This document shows positions 1-8,404 of a stretch of DNA of 64,000 nt, in pieces. This DNA comes from JAICXG01 sp036494545 (GTDB lineage: Bacteria > Verrucomicrobiota > Verrucomicrobiia > Chthoniobacterales > UBA10450): the NCBI GenBank assembly GCA_036494545.1, contig DASXOB010000016.1, forward strand, positions 62,001 through 126,000. Direction: 5' to 3'. The notes under the pieces are model-generated. The model was not told the origin of the DNA, did not search any database, and saw nothing but the letters and a program-made list of their open reading frames with translations. Numbering within the stretch: the stretch's first letter is position 1; the number at the start of each line of letters is the position of its first letter. A program made the position numbers and the translations under genes.

Positions 1-255
1 CCCAATGTTCTTGATCTGGTAAAAAACGGCATGATTCAATTCATCATCAACACCCCGAGCGGCAAAATCCCGCGCAAGGATGAAGTGAAAATCCGCACGG
101 CCGCGTTGGGGGAAAAGATTCCCATCATGACAACGCTGCGCGCCGCAATGGCGAGTGCGAAAGGCATTCGGTCCCTACAAAAAGGAGCCATGACCGTGAA
201 AAGCTTGCAGGAGTATCATGGCGGTCCTAGTTCCAGCGGCGTTCGGCTTCTTTGA
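1..255 (+). CDS. carB: Carbamoyl-phosphate synthase large subunit, 3' end (partial)
   Basis: Only the last ~84 codons are present; the frame is open from the first base. The residues match the end of the C-terminal allosteric (MGS-like) domain of CarB: INTPSG, then RKDEVKIRTAAL, TTLRAA and the terminal SLQEYHG. CarB makes carbamoyl phosphate for pyrimidine and arginine synthesis in the cytoplasm. The ATP-grasp domains lie upstream of the window. The tail after SLQEYHG (PSSSGVRLL) is a little longer than usual and may be neutral read-on. Confidence 0.9.
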   Translation, partial: PNVLDLVKNGMIQFIINTPSGKIPRKDEVKIRTAALGEKIPIMTTLRAAMASAKGIRSLQKGAMTVKSLQEYHGGPSSSGVRLL

Positions 256-404
256 AGCGACATGATAATCGGCGAATCGCCCATCGCCCTAACCAGAGGC
301 ACCGGCCTTGCTAATTGACTACGTCGCTCAAGCAAATGGCACATGAATGTAACAGAAATTTTGTTTACACCGCAACCCGAGATGGTAAAAGCGGCACGAA
401 TTGC

Positions 405-1853
405 ATGAAAATCACTGCCATTGCATCCTTTGTTTTGTTCGCTCTTCTCACGCTTCCCGCTCGAGGGCAGGGGTCCAGCCAAGGCTCTGAAGCGGATCGC
501 CTGCAAAATCTTGAGCAGGCCGTCAAGCAACTCCAGCAGCGCAACTCGCAACTGGAAGACGAGGTCAAACAACTGAAGGCGCGTAGTCCTTTTGCCCCTG
601 TGATAGGCGGCGAAAAAGCGCCCACGGCAGGCAATGACAACAAAGCGGTCTTTGCCGCGCCCGCGCCTTCGCCTGGCACGGTGGAAGTCCACGCCGCTGG
701 TCCGGAATACAAGCTCACCCTTGGCGGTTATGTGCAGATGAATTTTGAAGATGGCGATGTCTCAGCCTTTGAAGGCCGCTTTGGCCTGACGGCGCTGAAA
801 GATCGTTTCCGTCTGCGCCGCGCGCGCATTTCCATCACCGGAGATTACACCGATCAATTTGACTTCAAGGTCGAGGGCGACTTCGAGCAAAGCGACGCGG
901 CGGTTACCGCACTGAGCAAGGCGACTCTGAAGGACGGCGTACTGACGACCACGACGACCTCGACTTCCAATCGCACCCAATTTTCCGCCACGGACATTTT
1001 CATCAACTGGCATGGCGTGCCGGAAGCAAACGTGCGCGTTGGGCAATGGAAAGCTCCTTTCGGTCTCGAAAATCTCACACCTGACACACTGATCTACACG
1101 ATCGAACGCAGCTTGCCGACTGGTGCGATCGTGCCCGAGCGCCAGATCGGCGCCATGATCTGGGGCAAACCGCTGACGAACGCTTTTCCCGATGAAAAAG
1201 ATCTTCTCACTTACTACGGCGGCGTCTTCAACGGCAACGGGCGCAACTTCAATAACAACGACAACAACGAATTCATGTATGTCACGCGACTCGAGCTCCA
1301 ACCGTTCAAGGGCCAGATCATGGGACAAGACTCGTACCTCAAATTGGGCGCTGACTATTTCCACAGCCGGGACGATGCCGGCACCAATATCTCGCCCGCG
1401 CTCAACTTGAAAGTGGGTCCTGACGGCTCGCTCTCCTCGTTTACCCTAACGAGTGCAGACGAACGCAATGCGTTTAGTTTTGATGCCTGGGTGCGACTGG
1501 GACGGTTCGATCTCATCGCAGAATATCTTGAAGAACACGTCGACGGCCGCGAAGTGAACGGCGTCCCGGCAATGCCCAGCTTTGTGACCAATGGTTACTA
1601 TATTCAGGGGAGCTATTTCCTTCTGCCAAAAAAGCTTCAGGCAGTCGTAAAGTGGGAAGCGCTCAATCCTGGGCAGTTCGGCAATGACGGTATCCACTCC
1701 ATCACCGGCGGTCTCAACTATTATGTGCACGGCGACAATGTAAAAATGATGGCCGATTATGTGCACACCTGGTCGGATTTTCGAGAGGCGAATCCGGATC
1801 TCGGAGAGGATCAATTCGACGAGGTGCTCCTGCGCCTTCAGGTAGTGTTCTAA
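405..1853 (+). CDS. Phosphate-selective (OprO/OprP-type) outer-membrane porin
   Basis: About 482 aa. I chose the ATG at 405 rather than an in-frame upstream TTG at 315 because it gives a normal signal peptide (MKITAIAS, then a hydrophobic stretch and an AxG-type cleavage region). Residues ~30-60 are a heptad-like coiled coil (LQNLEQAVKQLQQR...LEDEVKQL), followed by a beta-rich barrel beginning LTLGGYVQMNFEDGD and ending in an aromatic residue (LQVVF), as expected for an outer-membrane protein. The RLRRARI and WKAPFGLE segments are typical of the porin O/P family. Substrate cannot be deduced; phosphate/anion selectivity is a family inference. Confidence 0.85.
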   Translation: MKITAIASFVLFALLTLPARGQGSSQGSEADRLQNLEQAVKQLQQRNSQLEDEVKQLKARSPFAPVIGGEKAPTAGNDNKAVFAAPAPSPGTVEVHAAGPEYKLTLGGYVQMNFEDGDVSAFEGRFGLTALKDRFRLRRARISITGDYTDQFDFKVEGDFEQSDAAVTALSKATLKDGVLTTTTTSTSNRTQFSATDIFINWHGVPEANVRVGQWKAPFGLENLTPDTLIYTIERSLPTGAIVPERQIGAMIWGKPLTNAFPDEKDLLTYYGGVFNGNGRNFNNNDNNEFMYVTRLELQPFKGQIMGQDSYLKLGADYFHSRDDAGTNISPALNLKVGPDGSLSSFTLTSADERNAFSFDAWVRLGRFDLIAEYLEEHVDGREVNGVPAMPSFVTNGYYIQGSYFLLPKKLQAVVKWEALNPGQFGNDGIHSITGGLNYYVHGDNVKMMADYVHTWSDFREANPDLGEDQFDEVLLRLQVVF

Positions 1854-2000
1854 AGCAATGCGATCGCGCACGGAGACGCTGGCCTAGACTCGTGCCGTGG
1901 CGCTCGTTAACCAACTTCGTGCGTTTCGGCCCCGCGACTCTTCTTCGCGCGAAAATGAGGCTCGACATTCTCGTGCCTAATCGGTAGGCGGATCATTAAT

Positions 2001-3206
2001 ATGCGTACTGCGAATCGTTGGGTTATTGCCATTGCTGCCATCTTCCTTCAGGTCGTGCTCGGCGCCGTCTATGCCTGGAGTGTCTTTCGCGTCCCCTTGT
2101 CGAAACAATTCGGCTGGAGCATCTCGCAAGTCACTCTCACCTTCACCATCAGCATCTTCATGGTGGGCTTCGCCTCTTTCTTCGGGGGGCTCTGGATGAA
2201 TCGTAAAGGCCCGCGCATCGTCGCCCTGACCGCGGCGGTGCTTTACGGACTGGGCATTTTCCTGGCCAGCTTTTCCGCGGACAAACTCTGGTGGCTCTAC
2301 ATGAGCTACGGTGTCATCAGCGGGCTTGGACTCGGCTTCGGCTATATCGTCCCGGTGGCCGTCCTGGTGAAATGGTTTCCCGATCGGCGCGGTCTTATCA
2401 CCGGCATCGCGGTCGGTGGTTTCGGCGCCGGCGCACTCATTACTGCCCCGGTCGCGACTCGTCTCATCAAGTCGGTCGGGGTACTGCAAACCTTCGCCTA
2501 TCTCGGGATCGCCTATTTTATCGTCGCGATCATCGCCGCGATGTTCATGCAGAATCCGCCGGACGGTTGGTCGCCTGCCGGCTGGACGCCAAGCGCAAAG
2601 CAGACCGCGCAACGAGCGACGCGCGACTATTACATCTCCGAAGCGCTCAAGACCTGGCAGTGGTGGGCGCTCTGGGCGATCCTCTTCCTTAACACTTGCG
2701 CCGGCATTTCGATCATCTCTCAGGAATCGCCGATCTTTCAGGAGCTGACCAAGGTGAGCGCGATCGTCGCCGGCGGAATGGTCGGCATTGCCAGCCTTGG
2801 AAATGCTTTCGGACGCATCTTCTGGGCCTGGACTTCCGATCTGTTCACCCGGCGCGTGACTTTCATGATGATGTTCCTCTTGCAGATCGTGCTCTTTTGG
2901 CTCGTGCCCAAGGTCAGCGTGCCTTCCACCATGACGACAGTGACCTTCATTATCCTCATGTGCTATGGCGGCGGCTTCGGTACGATGCCGGCATTCACGG
3001 CCGATTATTTTGGTTCGAAAAACGTCGCGCCGATCTACGGGCTCATGCTGACGGCCTGGAGTTTTGCCAGCGTGGTCGGCCCGCTCTACATCGCGCGCAT
3101 GCGAGAAACAACCGGGCATTACGCCGGCGCGTTGCACGTCATTGCGATCGTGATGGCGGTTTCGATTGCTCTGCCGCTGATCGTTAGGCCGCCACGCGCG
3201 AGCTAG
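2001..3206 (+). CDS. MFS transporter of the oxalate:formate antiporter (OxlT) family
   Basis: 401 aa with about 12 hydrophobic segments. The N-terminus NRWVIAIAAIFLQVVLGAVY and the following YAWSVFRVPL are characteristic of the OFA subgroup, as are GLGLGFGYIVPVAVLVKWFPDRRG and the late GGGFGTMPAFTADYFG. The family exchanges small carboxylates such as oxalate and formate across the inner membrane. It sits 70 bp upstream of the formate dehydrogenase genes on the same strand, so formate or oxalate traffic is a reasonable guess, but no oxalyl-CoA decarboxylase or formyl-CoA transferase gene is in the window. The 3' end carries one of the CGTTAGGC words (LIVRPP). Confidence 0.85.
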   Translation: MRTANRWVIAIAAIFLQVVLGAVYAWSVFRVPLSKQFGWSISQVTLTFTISIFMVGFASFFGGLWMNRKGPRIVALTAAVLYGLGIFLASFSADKLWWLYMSYGVISGLGLGFGYIVPVAVLVKWFPDRRGLITGIAVGGFGAGALITAPVATRLIKSVGVLQTFAYLGIAYFIVAIIAAMFMQNPPDGWSPAGWTPSAKQTAQRATRDYYISEALKTWQWWALWAILFLNTCAGISIISQESPIFQELTKVSAIVAGGMVGIASLGNAFGRIFWAWTSDLFTRRVTFMMMFLLQIVLFWLVPKVSVPSTMTTVTFIILMCYGGGFGTMPAFTADYFGSKNVAPIYGLMLTAWSFASVVGPLYIARMRETTGHYAGALHVIAIVMAVSIALPLIVRPPRAS

Positions 3207-3277
3207 GATTTTCGCTCGCATGCTTTCGTTTACCGTGACAATTTTTGGCAACCACCGCGTTGCTTCGCTGCGTAACT

Positions 3278-6200
3278 ATGGCAATGGACGACCTGATTTC
3301 GAGTTGGCCGCTCGTTAGGCAAATCCTTGGGCGCAAAGATGGGACCGGCCTCGAATCGATGTCGGAAAAGACACGGGCGATGCACGCCCGCATCGATGAC
3401 GCGAAAGTCGCACGCTCGGTTTGTCCCTACTGCGGCGTCGGCTGTGGCCAGCTCGTCTATCACAAAAACGGAAAGCTGATCTCGATCGAGGGCGATCCGG
3501 AGTCGCCGATCAGTCAGGGAAATCTTTGCCCGAAAGGCGCGGCTTCGTATCAATTGCTGACCCATTCGCGCCGCGAGACGAAAATGAAATATCGGGCGGC
3601 GCGCGCGAAAGAATGGACGGAGATTTCGCTCGATCTGGCGATGGACATGGTGGCGGATCGCGTGTGGGAATCGCGCAAGCGCACCTTCGTACACAAGAAC
3701 GAAAAGGGCGCGACCATCAACCACACGACCGCGATCTGCCATCTCGGCGGAGCTACTTTAGATAACGAAGAAAATTATCTTATCCGGAAGCTATTTACCT
3801 TAGGCCTGGGGATGGTGTGCATATCCAACCAAGCGCGGATATGACATAGCAGCACGGTGCCCGGTCTGGGCACCTCCTTCGGCCGGGGCGGAGCTACGAG
3901 CGCGCAACAAGATCTCGCCAACGCCGATTGCATTTTAATCGAAGGTTCGTCCATGGCCGAAGCGCATCCGGTCGGCTTCCGCTGGGTGATGAAGGCAAAG
4001 GAACGCGGCGCGACCATCATTCATGTCGATCCGCGGTTTTCGCGCACAAGTGCGCTGGCCGACATCTGGGTGCCAATGCGCGCCGGGGGCGACATCGCGT
4101 TCCTCGGAGGACTCGTTAGGCACATTATTGAGAATAATTTTTTCTTCCGTGATTACGTCGTTCATTTCACCAATGCATCCTGCATTCTGCGCGAAGATTT
4201 TCGCGATACCGATGAAGGAGAAACTGGCTATTTCTCCGGCTGGAACGAACAGCAACGCGTCTACGACAAAGAGACCTGGTTCTACGAAGGTCACCCGGAG
4301 CTCAGTTTCCCCGAGCGCGATCTGACCCTGCAACATCCGCGCTGTGTGTTTCAAACGCTGCGACGCCACTTCGCTCGTTATACGCCCGAGATGGTGGAGA
4401 AGATTTGCGGTATCTCACCCGCGCTTTTTCACAAGGTCGCGGACGCACTCGTTAGGGCGTCGGGTCCAGACAAAACCGCCGCGATTTGTTATGCGCTCGG
4501 CTGGACGCAACATTCGAAAGGCGTTCAGATCATCCGGACTGCGTCGATCCTGCAACTGTTGCTCGGCAACATTGGGCGTCCCGGCGGCGGCATCATGGCC
4601 CTGCGTGGTCATGCATCGATTCAGGGCTCGACTGACATCCCGACGCTCTACGACATCTTACCCGGTTATCTCTCAATGCCGAAGGGCGACGGGACGGAAG
4701 AGACGTTGCGGGATTACCTCGCCCATCAAACCAAGCCGACCGGACTGTGGAACAATTATCCGAGCTACTTCATCAGCTTAATGAAGGCTTACTATGGGAA
4801 GAAGGCGACCGCCGAAAATGATTTTGGCTACAGCTGGGTCCCGAAGCTCACCGGCAACCATTCGTTCTTCGAATATCTCTACGACATGGCCGACGGAAAA
4901 ATGGAAGGCATGTTCATGATGGGCCAGAACCCGGCGGTGGCCGCGGCCAATTCGCGCTTCCAGCGAACCTCGCTCGCGAAGTTAAAATGGCTGGTCGTGC
5001 GCGACATGGTCGAGATCGAAGGCGCGACGTTTTGGTACGACTCGCCCGAGATCGAGCGCGGCGAATTAAAGGCGGAAGACATCGAGACGGAAGTTTTCTT
5101 TTTCCCGGCCGCGGGGCACGCGGAAAAGGAAGGCGCGTTCACGCAAACGCAACGCATGTTGCAGTGGCGCGAGAAAGCGGTCGATCCGCCGGGCGATGCG
5201 CGCTCGGAAGGTTGGTTCATGCATCAACTCGCTTTGCGTTTGATCGCGAAGGCGAAGCAATCGAGTGATCCCCTCGATGAATCGTTGCGCGCGCTCGACT
5301 GGTGGTACCCGGAAGATGAGCTCGGTGAACCGCAGATGGAATCTGTGCTGGCCGAAATCAACGGTTGGTACACGAATCCCCAGCCAGGCGCCGATGGAGT
5401 GGTCTTCGGTGGCGTCGATCGGGAGGGCAATCCGCATCACGGTCCGCAGGTGGATGGATTTGGTAAACTGAAAGCCGACGGTTCGACCGCATGCGGCGGT
5501 TGGATTTATTCCGGCGTTCTCGGTCCGGACAAGATTAACAAGGCGAACTCACGGAATTCGAAAAACTATCTTGGCCACGGCTGGGGGTTCGTCTGGCCGG
5601 CCGATCGACGTATTATATACAATAGAGCCAGCGCCAAACCGACCGGCGAGCCGTGGAGCGAACGGAAGAAATTGGTGTGGTGGGACCAGGCGCAAGGCAA
5701 ATGGGGCGGAATCGACGTTCCTGATTTTGTCCCGGACAAGTCGCCCGATTATCGCCCAACTGGAAGCGAAAGCGGACTCGCTGGCATTCCGGGTGACGCG
5801 CCCTTCATCTTGCACGAAGACGGTCTCGGGTGGCTACATGTCCCAAAAGGTTTGCAGGACGGTCCGATGCCGACGCACTATGAACCACTCGAGTCGCCGG
5901 TGCACAACGCGCTGTATTCGCGCGACACCAATCCGGTGGTGAATTGGTTCACACGCCAGGAAAATCGGTTTGCGGCACCGGGCGATCCGCGATTTCCATT
6001 TGTCCTTACAACGTATCGCCTAACGGAGCATCATACGGCTGGCGGCATGTCGCGATTTCTCAGCCATCTTGCCGAGTTGCAACCCGAACTGTTCGCGGAA
6101 ATGTCGCCTGAGCTCGCTGCCGAGCTGAAGATCAACAACGGCGATTTCATCTCGATTGTGAGTTTGCGCGGAGCAATCGAATCGCGCGCACTCGTTAGTC

Positions 6201-6535
6201 GCCGCATGCGACCGGTTCAACTTAACGGAAGGACCGTGCATCAAATTGCGATGCCCTTTCATTTCGGTTCGTCCGGACCGGTGAAGGGTAGCGCCACCAA
6301 TGATTTGGTTCCGATTTCCGGCGAGCCGAACGTCACGATCATGGAAGCCAAGGCGATGGCTTGCAATATTGTCCCGGGCAGAATGCCACGCGGACCGGCG
6401 TTCGAGGAATGGATCAAGAAGTATGTGCCTACGGGTGGCCCACCAAATTTGCATCCAGAACAACCGCCACCGCGCGCCTCTCCGGGCCCAGGAGCTGGTG
6501 GTCACGGCCAACACGGAAAGACCGACTCACGATGA
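3278..6535 (+). CDS. fdhA: Formate dehydrogenase major (catalytic) subunit, selenocysteine-containing
   Basis: One gene of about 1085 residues read through an in-frame TGA at 3842-3844 (Sec189). The context NQARI-U-HSSTV aligns with the NQAR-x-U-H site of FdnG-type enzymes, the reading frame continues unbroken to 6535, and a SECIS-like hairpin follows the codon. An N-terminal [4Fe-4S] motif (CPYCGVGC, Cys49/52/56, and Cys84 in LCPKG) precedes the molybdopterin (bis-MGD) domains; FGRG, AEAHPVGFRW, GWTQH and the C-terminal TTYRLTEH are typical. It oxidises formate to CO2 and passes electrons to FdhB. The first in-frame ATGs are at 3278 and 3284; neither gives a twin-arginine signal, unlike FdnG. 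Its stop overlaps fdhB (ATGA). Ordinary gene callers split it at 3844/3857. Confidence 0.93.
3856..3874 (+). promoter_or_regulatory. Bacterial SECIS hairpin in fdhA mRNA
   Basis: Starting 11 nt after the UGA, GGTGCCC (3856-3862) pairs perfectly with GGGCACC (3868-3874) around the loop GGTCT. Both the spacing and the loop closely resemble the SECIS of E. coli fdhF (apical loop AGGUCU), the binding site of SelB. A selB gene lies 4.5 kb downstream. Confidence 0.85.
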
Positions 6536-7404
6536 TTGGCGAAGGAATTCAAAGCACCAATCAGCGGAAACATTCCTACGTGCACGATCGCGTCGAGGTG
6601 GGATTCTTCACCGACCCGAGTGTTTGCATCGGCTGCAAGGCTTGCGAGGTCGCGTGCAAAGAATGGAACCAGGTTCCGGATGACGGGTTCACATGGTCGG
6701 GAAATTCTTACGACAACACCGGTCACCTTGGCGCATCGACCTGGCGGCATGTCCTATTCCTCGAGCAGGATCTCGCAAAGGGAAACCAGATCGCCGGTCC
6801 GATGTCGTTAGGCAATGGCGATGACGGCGAAGATCCGTTTCGCTGGGTCTTTCTTTCCGATGTCTGCAAACATTGCGAAGAAGCCGGCTGCCTCGAAGCC
6901 TGTCCGACGGGTTCCATCGTGCGGACCGAAGTCGGCTCCGTTCTTGTGCAAGACGATGTCTGCAATGGTTGCGGTTATTGCGTTGTCTCCTGTCCCTTCG
7001 GCGTGATCGATCGCCGCCCGCAGCCGCTGCCTGATGCCGGTGGCGCATTCAAGTGCACCTTTTGTTACGACCGGCAAAAGAGCGGACTCACTCCCGCCTG
7101 CGCCAAGGTTTGCCCGACTGAGTCGATCGTCTTCGGTCGCCTCGACGATCTTCGCGCCCGCGCCAACGATCGTGTCCGTCATCTGCGCGAGGGTGGCTAC
7201 ACCGACGCACAACTTTACGATCCACAGGACACTTCGGTCGGTGGTCTTCACGCCTTCTTCCTTTTGTTAGGCGAACCGGAGCCGTATGGCCTTCCCCCAA
7301 AACCAGAGGTACCCACCATCTATCTAAAATCCTCCTGGCTTGCCGCCGCTGTCACCGCAATCGCCGCAATCGCGGTCGTTGCTCTTGCTTTCGCTTTCTT
7401 CTAA
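6532..7404 (+). CDS. fdhB: Formate dehydrogenase iron-sulfur subunit
   Basis: 290 aa from the ATG at 6532, which overlaps the fdhA stop by 4 bp. Four ferredoxin-type [4Fe-4S] cysteine motifs are visible: CIGCKACEVACKEWN, CKHCEEAGCLEACP, CNGCGYCVVSCPFG and CTFCYDRQKSGLTPACAKVCP. The C-terminus (about residues 265-290) is a single hydrophobic helix, SWLAAAVTAIAAIAVVALA, as in FdnH/FdoH-type membrane-anchored subunits. It relays electrons from the selenoprotein FdhA to the membrane subunit encoded next. Confidence 0.93.
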   Translation: MIGEGIQSTNQRKHSYVHDRVEVGFFTDPSVCIGCKACEVACKEWNQVPDDGFTWSGNSYDNTGHLGASTWRHVLFLEQDLAKGNQIAGPMSLGNGDDGEDPFRWVFLSDVCKHCEEAGCLEACPTGSIVRTEVGSVLVQDDVCNGCGYCVVSCPFGVIDRRPQPLPDAGGAFKCTFCYDRQKSGLTPACAKVCPTESIVFGRLDDLRARANDRVRHLREGGYTDAQLYDPQDTSVGGLHAFFLLLGEPEPYGLPPKPEVPTIYLKSSWLAAAVTAIAAIAVVALAFAFF

Positions 7405-7406
7405 AA

Positions 7407-8402
7407 ATGGCGCGCGAAATCGAAGGGAATTTTGAATCTCATCTTGAGGCTTTGCGCGAACAGGCAAAGCATGGCGCACCGATCCAGGGTCGCGGCGTCG
7501 ATGTCGCAGGGGGTCCCGTCCCGCGCTATGCGGGCTATTATGGTGAGGCGGTCGTTAGGCCGCCAGTTTGGACTTGGGAGATTCCGCTCTACTTTTTTGT
7601 CGGTGGTGCAGCCGGAATGGCGCCTCTCATCGCGTTCACCGCGCTTCTCCTCGGGAAAATCGAGTTGGCCCATTTCGCGCTTTGGATCGCCGGCATCGGC
7701 GCGCTTCTTTCGCCCATCCTCCTCGTGATGGATCTCGGACGGCCGCAACTTTTCCTCAACATGCTGCGCGTCCTTAAACATCGTTCTCCGATGTCTGTCG
7801 GCGTCTGGATTCTCAGCCTCTTCGGCGCCTTCGCCGTTCCGGCCTGGCTCATCATGGTGCTTTACGTGAACCAGGCTTTCGCGCCTTCCATTTATCTTCT
7901 CGTCCTCTTCGTCGTTGCGTTGCTCACCTTTGCGGCTGCAATCGCCGGTCTCGCGCTCGCAACCTACACAGGCGTGCTTATCGGGGCGACCGTGATCCCG
8001 GCCTGGAATCTCCACCGGGTTCTGCTTCCAATTCACTTCGGCACGGCTGGCCTCGGCTGCGCCTCTGCGATTCTGGAATTGTGTGGTTTTCAAATTCGAC
8101 CACTCTGGGTAATTGGACTGGTCGCGGCCTGCGTTGAGACGCTCCTTTGGGTTTGGCTCGAGTTCGACAGGCATGGCGCGGCTGATCGCGCTTTGCACCG
8201 TGGTCGTGCGGGCTGGCTGGTGCGGCTGGGCGAAATTCTTTCGGGTCCGCTCGCGATTGTCTTTCGCCTAACGAACTTGGTACCGTGGGCGGCTGTGTCC
8301 TTCCTCCTCGGCGCTCTCAGCAGCCGCTACGGTTGGATTGAAGCCGGTCGCGATTCCGGCCGCGACCCGGAAGCAGTCTTTGCCGCGCAACGACGCGCCT
8401 AA
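7407..8402 (+). CDS. NrfD/PsrC-type integral membrane subunit of the formate dehydrogenase
   Basis: 331 aa with about eight to nine hydrophobic helices starting at WTWEIPLYFFVGGAAGM. The helix-loop pattern, DLGRPQLFLNMLRVLKHRSPMS and the SVGVW segment are hallmarks of NrfD/PsrC quinone-interacting subunits. It starts 2 bp after fdhB, so it replaces the usual cytochrome b (FdnI) as the quinone-reducing membrane partner. The TAA stop (8400-8402) lies inside a GCCTAACGA word that also carries the TAG stop of the convergent selB; the two genes overlap by 4 bp. Confidence 0.9.
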   Translation: MAREIEGNFESHLEALREQAKHGAPIQGRGVDVAGGPVPRYAGYYGEAVVRPPVWTWEIPLYFFVGGAAGMAPLIAFTALLLGKIELAHFALWIAGIGALLSPILLVMDLGRPQLFLNMLRVLKHRSPMSVGVWILSLFGAFAVPAWLIMVLYVNQAFAPSIYLLVLFVVALLTFAAAIAGLALATYTGVLIGATVIPAWNLHRVLLPIHFGTAGLGCASAILELCGFQIRPLWVIGLVAACVETLLWVWLEFDRHGAADRALHRGRAGWLVRLGEILSGPLAIVFRLTNLVPWAAVSFLLGALSSRYGWIEAGRDSGRDPEAVFAAQRRA

Positions 8403-8404
8403 CG
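8397..8404. repeat. GCCTAACG word shared by two convergent stop codons
   Basis: This copy of the dispersed word provides TAA (8400-8402, + strand) for the NrfD-like gene and TAG (8401-8399, - strand) for selB. It is the clearest case of the word forming gene ends. Confidence 0.9.

Noticed and set aside
1977..3251. Long antisense ORF opposite the MFS transporter
   Set aside because: Biased charged composition typical of an antisense shadow; the plus-strand frame is a clear OxlT-family protein.
3841..3860. fdhA as two separate genes (stop at 3844, new start at 3857)
   Set aside because: The frame continues across the TGA, the flanking residues match the Sec site of formate dehydrogenases, and a SECIS hairpin and full sel machinery are present.
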